Shown here: positions 6,020 through 10,254 of the stretch, in pieces | Layout: every line of letters begins with the position of its first letter | Numbering within the stretch: the first letter of the stretch is position 1 | Source: Desulfobacteraceae bacterium | GTDB taxonomy: Bacteria > Desulfobacterota > Desulfobacteria > Desulfobacterales > ETH-SRB1 | Direction of reading: 5' to 3' | DNA length: 10,254 nt | NCBI GenBank assembly: GCA_030638305.1 | Contig: DAOWEW010000069.1 | Coordinates: 1-10,254 of the forward strand | The notes under the pieces: model-generated | The model's input: only the letters and a program-made list of their open reading frames with translations | Database searches by the model: none | Told to the model about the DNA's origin: nothing | Translations under genes and position numbers: made by a program

Positions 6020-6268
6020 TTGCTTGAATGTATAAAACCTACATTTGGACTTGAGTTCACAAAAGAACAGAAAGCTTTTTATTGTGAAAGCAATATGAAT
6101 ATAACTGAACTCTCTGCCCGTATATGCAAGGTTAAACCGGATAAAGCGGAGCTAAAACAGTGGAACTTAACGCCGAGACAATGGCGGCAATGTGTCATGA
6201 TATGTGCTGGGAAACAATGGATAATGACACGGGGCCGGCAAATACAGGAAGACACAGGCTACCTATAA
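6020..6268 (+). pseudogene. First half of a two-repeat hypothetical protein, probably frameshifted
   Basis: An ORF of 82 codons from TTG 6020; ATG 6095 is an internal alternative and neither has a strong ribosome site. Residues about 12-58 (from EFTKEQKAF to QWRQC) align without gaps to a 47-residue segment of the ORF at 6160-6498, with 14 identities and many conservative changes, including the shared end Q-W-R-x-C. The TGT of the two QWRxC motifs are 251 bases apart, not a multiple of three. The simplest reading is one ancestral gene with two repeats, split by a 1-base frameshift somewhere in about 6195-6265. After the repeat, this frame runs out at TAA 6266-6268. Two overlapping, separately translated paralogues is the alternative. 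Function unknown. Confidence 0.5.
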
Positions 6269-6498
6269 CCAGAACCGAAGCTCATTATATCTTTGGTATC
6301 AGTGATATTGCAGATGGTGAGATAGCCTTTATGGCCGAGCTGTGCAAGGACAAGGTTGATTTACACAAAACTGCCTGCATGGTGAAAGCACGGCAAGCAG
6401 ACCTGCTAAAGTATAGCCTGTCAGAAAAGCAATGGCGCCGATGTCTGGCAATGGCAATGTATGAAGCGGCCAGTGATTTCTTTTGTTACGGAATGTGA
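6160..6498 (+). CDS. Second repeat of the split hypothetical protein
   Basis: 112 codons from GTG 6160; the frame is open only from 6145. The first 25 or so codons overlap the conserved repeat of the preceding frame, so they are probably not native protein. The convincing part starts near ITRTEAHYIFG and contains the second repeat, from DIADGEIAF to EKQWRRC, then an Ala/Met-rich helix and a short FFCYGM end. No family is recognised. The repeat is predicted by eye to be helical, with a conserved Cys mid-repeat and W-R-x-C at the end. If the upstream frameshift is real, this half may be untranslated or made from an internal start such as ATG 6331. Confidence 0.5.
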   Translation: MELNAETMAAMCHDMCWETMDNDTGPANTGRHRLPITRTEAHYIFGISDIADGEIAFMAELCKDKVDLHKTACMVKARQADLLKYSLSEKQWRRCLAMAMYEAASDFFCYGM

Positions 6499-6654
6499 TG
6501 ACTGCCTGAGAGCGCCCGTGGCAGACGTTTGTGGCTTGGTTGACACTCTGGCATACAACTTTACTGATACCTCTTTGATATTTCCCTTCTGCTGACCCTT
6601 TTTAAAGTATTCCCCAAAAGAACACCTCTTTTTCCCCTTAAAAGAAATAATTAT

Positions 6655-6730
6655 ATAAATATGTATTTAGAGCTTGCAATAAATATGTAAAGCTGTAATG
6701 TTATATTTCTTTCTTGCAATAAATATTTAA
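6655..6730 (+). promoter_or_regulatory. Direct repeats upstream of the RHH-wHTH regulator (candidate operator)
   Basis: CTTGCAATAAATATGTAA (6673-6690) and CTTGCAATAAATATTTAA (6713-6730) match at 17 of 18 bases and start exactly 40 bases apart. A third partial copy, ATAAATATGTATTTA, lies at 6655-6669. The last repeat ends 18 bases before the start codon of a ribbon-helix-helix protein, a family that commonly binds direct repeats in its own promoter. The rest of the 250-base gap (6499-6748) shows nothing else I can support. Confidence 0.55.
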
Positions 6731-6748
6731 AAAAGGAAATTACAAATC

Positions 6749-7111
6749 ATGCCAGATAAAATGAAACAATTAACTATTCGCTTGCCTGAAAAATTACACC
6801 AGGCGTTTAAAATCAAAACAGCACAAAAAAGTGAAAGCATGGGGCAGGTACTGGAAGCTTTTATTGTGTCCTATGTTGAAGACAAAAAAGAGCCGGTACC
6901 GGTAAGTGAAAATCCGGAAAGCAAAAAAAAGACAGAGTCTACGGTGGGAGCAATTATTCTTGATATAATCAATCAAAGTAATGGCATTGATTCGGCTGGG
7001 ATAAGAGACAAAACAGGTTTTACGGCGGCAAAAGTTGGTGATTATGTTTACAGGTTAAAAAAGCAGGGCAAAATTAAAAAAACAAGCGATGGTGTTTTTG
7101 TTGCAGTGTAA
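6749..7111 (+). CDS. Ribbon-helix-helix / winged-helix two-domain DNA-binding protein
   Basis: A 120-aa protein with two DNA-binding modules. Residues about 5-43 (KQLTIRLPEKLHQAFKIKTA and following) have the Arc/CopG/ParG-type RHH pattern: a T-I-R-L-P strand followed by two helices ending in VLEAFIVSYVE. A polar Pro/Lys/Glu linker (44-65) leads to residues 67-120, which look like a small winged helix (three helices, then KKQGKIKKTSDGVFVAV as the wing). The start has AAGGAAA at 6733-6739. Two near-identical 18-bp repeats lie immediately upstream and are the obvious candidate binding sites. Roles consistent with this are autoregulated control of the genes around the integrase, or a partition-type function; no ParA-like partner is visible. 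Confidence 0.75.
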   Translation: MPDKMKQLTIRLPEKLHQAFKIKTAQKSESMGQVLEAFIVSYVEDKKEPVPVSENPESKKKTESTVGAIILDIINQSNGIDSAGIRDKTGFTAAKVGDYVYRLKKQGKIKKTSDGVFVAV

Positions 7112-7163
7112 AATACTGCTGAAATAAAAAGGGAGAATGAACAGCGAAAAAAGGAGGTATCCG

Positions 7164-7452
7164 ATGAATATTGAAAGTTTGTCCAATTCACTTAAACCAT
7201 GGATGCAGGTAGATACATGGCATACTACACGCCCCCTTCGATTTGGAAAGATTTCATAAAGCACTTAAGTCAGCGATTACTGAGCATGGTTGTCAAATGT
7301 CATACGATGACTTCAAGGATGCAATGAGTTTATTGGCTAAAAAGCTGTATCCAAAAAAGTATGAAAATTCATATTTAGAAAAAAGCATTGACCGCTTCGC
7401 TTCCAATACAGAAATAATATCTTCATATATTTATGACACAACAAAAAAATAA
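7164..7452 (+). pseudogene. Hypothetical ~95-aa gene broken by an extra C in a C5 run
   Basis: A textbook ribosome site AAGGAGG (7151-7157) precedes ATG 7164. As written, the frame gives MNIESLSNSLKPWMQVDTWH and 11 more residues, then stops at 7257-7259. The next frame then runs to TAA at 7450-7452. If one C of the CCCCC at 7232-7236 is removed, a single 95-aa protein results, passing through DTWHTTRPFDLERFHKALKS into the downstream frame. The joined protein is acidic to neutral and helical, with an N-terminal DTWHT motif and a C-terminal SYLEKSIDRFASNTEIISSY segment; I do not recognise a named family. The shift may be a homopolymer sequencing error or a true mutation. The rest of the gap to the integrase (7453-7578) shows nothing notable. 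Confidence 0.65.
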
Positions 7453-7578
7453 CCCAGGAAGCTTGAAAATCGTATCTTCACAAAACTTACGGCTGTCACA
7501 CTTCTTGCAATTAGATCGAATAAGCCTTCGTTGTTTAGCCTGGAATAATCAGGGAGATAGTGAAGGGAGGTATAACCT

Positions 7579-8760
7579 ATGGGTGTAAAAGCAAGACAAC
7601 GACCAAAAGGGTCAGGTATATGGTGGGTCTTTATCGACCATCAGGGTAAGCGCAAGGCTAAAAAAATCGGTAAAGACAAAAGGCTTGCTATGGATGTGGC
7701 GAAAAAAATTGAAGCAAAATTAACGCTTGGTGATCTTGATTTACAGGTTAATAAAGAGAAAACCATATCTTTCAAGGACTTCTCTACTTTATGGCTTGAG
7801 GATTACATTAAGCCGTTACGAAGGCAATCAACTTATGAAAGATATAGAGATATGCTCAATAGGCACGTTTACCCATACTTGGGGAATATACCCATTGATG
7901 AAGTCAAGCGGAAGGAAATACGTAATTTAATTTTAATGAAAAACAAAAAAGGATTGTCCCGAAGTATGCTTTGCCTTATCCGTGACGTTATCAGCGGGCC
8001 TATGGGCTATGCAGTTGATGAAGAATTGATTGAGGCAAATCCTGTTTCAGGTATCCTTAAACGTTTAAAATTGGAGCGCAACAAAAAGATAACGATAGAA
8101 CCTATGACACAAGAGGAAGTAGAGCTATTTCTTGAAACCTGTCAAACATATTGGCCTGAACATTTTACTTTCTTTTTGTGTGCTTTCCGTACCGGTATGA
8201 GACTTGGTGAAACACTGGCTTTGCAATGGAGTGATATAGACTTTAACAGCGACTTTATTCGGGTTGAAAGGTCATACAAGAGGGGTATTGTCGAAAAGCC
8301 AAAGAACGGCAAAGACAGACGGGTTGATATGTCAGACCAGCTTGCACTAAACCTTAAAAGGCTTTTAAAGGAACGTAAAAAGGAAGGGTTAAAGGCAGGT
8401 AGGGGCGGAGCGATAGAAATAATATTTCACCGTGATGGCAGTTATATGGAACAAAATTATATCCGGCGTATCTTTAAGAGGGTTCTGAAAAAAGCTGGTA
8501 TAAGAGAAATGCGATTGCATGATCTAAGGCATACATTTGCAAGCCTGCTTCTGAGCAATGGTGAAAGCCCTGTTTACGTCAAAGAGCAGCTTGGACATTC
8601 AAGCATTCAGATAACCGTTGATATTTATGGACACCTTATTCCAAGCAGTAACCGAAGGGCTGTAAATGCCCTTGATAATCCGCAACAATCCACAACCTAT
8701 ACGCAACCTGCCAAAATAGAAAAGCCACAACCCTTTAAGATTGTGGCAAATTCTTTATAG
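7579..8760 (+). CDS. int: Tyrosine recombinase (phage-type integrase)
   Basis: The 393-aa enzyme would integrate and excise the element. Residues about 1-50 are a basic N-terminal arm-binding domain (GIWWVFIDHQGKRKAKKIG), about 65-150 a SAM-like core-binding domain, and about 175-360 the catalytic domain. Catalytic residues are all visible: R208 in FRTGMRLGE, K242 in the KPKNGKDRR hairpin, H314-x-x-R317 in HDLRHT, H340 in LGHSS, and the nucleophile Y350 in DIYGHL. A 40-residue Pro/Gln-rich tail follows. The start has GGGAGG at about 7565-7570. The stop is 1 base from the encoded CCA end of tRNA-Leu, so the tRNA 3' end is the likely attachment site and the tail is coded right up to the element's edge. 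It reads towards the tRNA, converging on the host operon. Confidence 0.95.
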   Translation: MGVKARQRPKGSGIWWVFIDHQGKRKAKKIGKDKRLAMDVAKKIEAKLTLGDLDLQVNKEKTISFKDFSTLWLEDYIKPLRRQSTYERYRDMLNRHVYPYLGNIPIDEVKRKEIRNLILMKNKKGLSRSMLCLIRDVISGPMGYAVDEELIEANPVSGILKRLKLERNKKITIEPMTQEEVELFLETCQTYWPEHFTFFLCAFRTGMRLGETLALQWSDIDFNSDFIRVERSYKRGIVEKPKNGKDRRVDMSDQLALNLKRLLKERKKEGLKAGRGGAIEIIFHRDGSYMEQNYIRRIFKRVLKKAGIREMRLHDLRHTFASLLLSNGESPVYVKEQLGHSSIQITVDIYGHLIPSSNRRAVNALDNPQQSTTYTQPAKIEKPQPFKIVANSL

Positions 8761-8761
8761 C

Positions 8762-8800
8762 TGGTGCCGAAGGCCGGATTTGAACCGGCACGAGTCTCCC
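8762..8800. other. Probable attachment site (attR side) in the tRNA-Leu 3' end
   Basis: The integrase gene abuts the 3' end of an intact tRNA, the usual crossover region for tRNA-targeting integrases. The exact core cannot be set, because the matching copy at the other end of the element was not found in this window. The extent given covers the acceptor 3' strand, T arm and part of the variable region. Confidence 0.5.
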
Positions 8801-8847
8801 CACTACCCCCTCAAGATAGCGTGTCTACCAAGTTCCACCACTTCGGC
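8762..8847 (-). tRNA. tRNA-Leu (anticodon GAG)
   Basis: Read on the minus strand, the 86-base gene folds as a class II tRNA. It has acceptor GCCGAAG/CTTCGGC, a D arm with GGTAGA, anticodon stem CTATC/GGTAG with loop TTGAGGG (anticodon GAG at 8810-8812), a long variable arm, T arm GCCGG-TTCAAAT-CCGGC, discriminator A and an encoded CCA at 8762-8764. It reads CUC/CUU leucine codons and closely resembles E. coli leuU in its 5' half. It lies 16 bases downstream of secG on the same strand and is probably processed from the gap-tpiA-secG transcript. The integrated element leaves the gene complete. Confidence 0.95.
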
Positions 8848-8863
8848 ACAATAAAAAAAGTCG

Positions 8864-9259
8864 TTAGTTCTTTGGACTTTCTGTTGGACTTTCCGCTGTT
8901 TGTGTCTGTTTTGCAGGCTCTGGCTCTGGTGCAGATTTTGAGGTTTCTTCCTGCTCAGGTAAACTTTTCTCAGGCTCGACATGCTGTTCTATCGGGATTT
9001 CTGTGTCAATCATAATGGAATCTCCGGTTTTATGACCGGACATGTATGCAAGCGCCAAAGATGTCAGCATAAATATTATAGCAGCCGCTGTTGTTGCTTT
9101 GCTTAAAAAAGTTGACGCGCCTGTACTTCCAAAAAGAGTCTGGCTGGAACCGCCTCCAAAAGCAGCTCCCATATCAGTCCCTTTTCCGGTCTGCAGCAAA
9201 ACGATCATAATGAGAGCTATACAGACTATAACATGTATTACTATTAATAGTGGTGACAT
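8864..9259 (-). CDS. secG: Preprotein translocase subunit SecG
   Basis: The 131-aa inner-membrane protein is an auxiliary part of the SecYEG protein-export channel. It has two membrane helices, at residues about 3-22 and 53-72. Between them lies the conserved cytoplasmic loop LLQTGKGTDMGAAFGGGSSQ followed by TLFGSTGASTFLSK, which is the family signature. The C-terminal part (from about 80) is a Glu/Pro/Ser/Thr-rich disordered tail, longer than in E. coli SecG (110 aa) as is common in deltaproteobacteria. The start ATG has only a weak GG-containing ribosome site, suggesting reliance on readthrough from tpiA, 39 bases upstream. The stop is 16 bases from the tRNA gene. Confidence 0.95.
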   Translation of the reverse strand: MSPLLIVIHVIVCIALIMIVLLQTGKGTDMGAAFGGGSSQTLFGSTGASTFLSKATTAAAIIFMLTSLALAYMSGHKTGDSIMIDTEIPIEQHVEPEKSLPEQEETSKSAPEPEPAKQTQTAESPTESPKN

Positions 9260-9298
9260 ATTACCATTTTAATATTGTAATGAGTTTTTAAATTTCTG

Positions 9299-10057
9299 TT
9301 AATTATAATTGACAAGTTTGCTGAAAGTATCAGGATTCAGGCTTGCCCCTCCGACAAGAGCGCCATCAACATCAGGCATAGCCATAAGTTCCGAGATGTT
9401 GTTTGGTTTTACACTTCCTCCATACAGTATTCTGATGGAATTGGAAAGCTTGTCTCCAAATTCTTTTTCAATTAAAGAACGCAAAAACAAATGAACCTCC
9501 TGAGCCTGCTCCTTTGTTGCTGTTTTACCAGTTCCTATGGCCCATACAGGTTCATATGCAATAACTATTGTTTTCAAATCATCCAGAGAAAAACCTTCTA
9601 ACCCCTTTTTCAACTGTTTGTCAAGTACAGAAAAGGTATAATTTGATTCCCGTTCTTTTTCAGATTCTCCAACGCAGAGAATCGGTATTAATCCGGATTC
9701 TAATGCAGCTCTGACTTTTTTATTAACGGTATCGTCATTATCACCAAAGTACTGTCGCCGTTCAGAATGACCTATGATCACGTATTTACATCCTGCTGAT
9801 CCAAGCATAGCGGACGATATTTCGCCTGTATAGGCGCCCTCTTTTTCCCAGAAAATATTCTGCGCCCCAAGAGAAATACAGCTCTCCCTTATAATACCCG
9901 ATACAGAGTAAAGCGCTGTAAATGGAGGTGCAATCATAACATCTTTTCCAGCGGTCCCTGATAAAAGTTTTACAAGCTGTTCTGAAGTTTCAACAGCTTC
10001 GGAAATCGTTTTAAACATCTTCCAGTTTCCGGCAATAAAAGGTCTGCGTTTTTCCAT
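9299..10057 (-). CDS. tpiA: Triosephosphate isomerase
   Basis: The enzyme interconverts dihydroxyacetone phosphate and glyceraldehyde 3-phosphate in glycolysis and gluconeogenesis, in the cytoplasm. The 252-aa length is standard. All active-site elements are present: N11-W-K13 in AGNWKMF, H97 in IIGHSERR, E169 in AYEPVWAIGTGKTA (with the mobile loop 6), YGGSVKPNN at 212-220 and the phosphate-binding GALVGGASL near 232-240. AGGAG at 10067-10071 (minus strand) is a good ribosome site 9 bases before ATG. It follows gap on the same strand after a 121-base gap containing a large inverted repeat, and precedes secG by 39 bases. No anomaly is seen. Confidence 0.97.
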   Translation of the reverse strand: MEKRRPFIAGNWKMFKTISEAVETSEQLVKLLSGTAGKDVMIAPPFTALYSVSGIIRESCISLGAQNIFWEKEGAYTGEISSAMLGSAGCKYVIIGHSERRQYFGDNDDTVNKKVRAALESGLIPILCVGESEKERESNYTFSVLDKQLKKGLEGFSLDDLKTIVIAYEPVWAIGTGKTATKEQAQEVHLFLRSLIEKEFGDKLSNSIRILYGGSVKPNNISELMAMPDVDGALVGGASLNPDTFSKLVNYN

Positions 10058-10097
10058 TTTATTCGACTCCTGTAATTTTAATAAGAAAACCGGGAAT

Positions 10098-10172
10098 AGG
10101 AAACAGAGGAGACAGAGGAGACAGAAAAAAGAAAAGCTGTTACCTACACCTGTCTCCTATCTCCTGTTTCCT
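10098..10172. repeat. Purine/pyrimidine inverted repeat between gap and tpiA
   Basis: The left arm (10098-10124) is pure A/G plus C at three positions and contains a tandem pair of the 9-mer AGAGGAGAC (10105-10113, 10114-10122). The right arm (10150-10172) is its imperfect reverse complement: both arms share AGGAAACAG and GAGACAG ends, but the right arm is 4 bases shorter. The loop is 25 bases. The structure could form a strong mRNA hairpin between the two glycolytic genes, as an attenuator, processing site or partial terminator. It also resembles dispersed short repeats found in some Desulfobacterota genomes (recollection, not checked). Confidence 0.6.
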
Positions 10173-10178
10173 TCCTGT

Positions 10179-10254
10179 CTAAAGCTGCGATCCTATCATA
10201 GCTGCCAGCTCTACCATCCTTGTTGAGTATCCCGTTTCATTATCATACCATGAA
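10179..10254 (-). CDS. gap: Glyceraldehyde-3-phosphate dehydrogenase, C-terminal end (partial)
   Basis: The minus strand reads SWYDNETGYSTRMVELAAMI then GSQL and stop at 10179-10181. This is the C-terminal end of GAPDH: the S-W-Y-D-N-E-x-G-Y-S-x-R segment is highly conserved and forms part of the active site and the C-terminal helix. Only 24 codons are in the window; the rest lies to the right. GAPDH oxidises and phosphorylates glyceraldehyde 3-phosphate with NAD(P), the step next to triosephosphate isomerase, so the adjacency with tpiA is functionally coherent. Confidence 0.93.
   Translation of the reverse strand, partial: SWYDNETGYSTRMVELAAMIGSQL

Noticed and set aside
9042..9272. Plus-strand ORFs at 9042 and 9309
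   Set aside because: Antisense to secG and tpiA, whose family identity is certain.

Overview
The window looks like a Desulfobacterota-type (deltaproteobacterial) chromosome carrying an integrated mobile element next to housekeeping genes. The lineage call is an inference. It rests on the order gap > tpiA > secG > tRNA-Leu and on the SecG sequence, and on small Cys-motif proteins that I associate with elements of that group. Base composition is moderately AT-rich throughout.

Right end, minus strand (8762-10254): core genes. These are the 3' end of gap (GAPDH), complete tpiA, complete secG and a tRNA-Leu with anticodon GAG. They are all codirectional and probably form one transcription unit.

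Left and centre, plus strand (about 1-8760): accessory DNA. A complete tyrosine recombinase (7579-8760) stops 1 base before the CCA end of the tRNA, the classic geometry of an element integrated into a tRNA 3' end. Upstream of it lie an XRE-type repressor, a MerR/excisionase-like HTH protein, small ORFs, a large TOPRIM primase with a C-terminal P-loop ATPase (854 aa), several small Cys-rich proteins and a ribbon-helix-helix/winged-helix regulator. No capsid, portal, terminase, relaxase or conjugation gene is visible. What can be seen therefore resembles a replicating satellite or integrative element (P4-like in logic) more than a complete prophage. The left boundary is not in the window: I found no second copy of the tRNA 3' end. 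Bases 2-60 look like the tail of another tyrosine recombinase, so a second element may abut on the left.

The strongest unlisted structure is a pair of CCGCTACAR repeat clusters (8 copies before and 6 after) that bracket the primase-helicase gene exactly. The downstream cluster has four forward copies, a 46-bp almost pure A/T tract, then two inverted copies. This is an origin-like layout.

The element also shows decay. A DEAD/DEAH helicase survives only as about 55 C-terminal codons with a stop in motif VI. A 95-aa gene is broken by an extra C in a C5 run. A gene built from two copies of a roughly 47-residue repeat is split between frames. The integrase, primase, repressor and excisionase-like genes appear intact.
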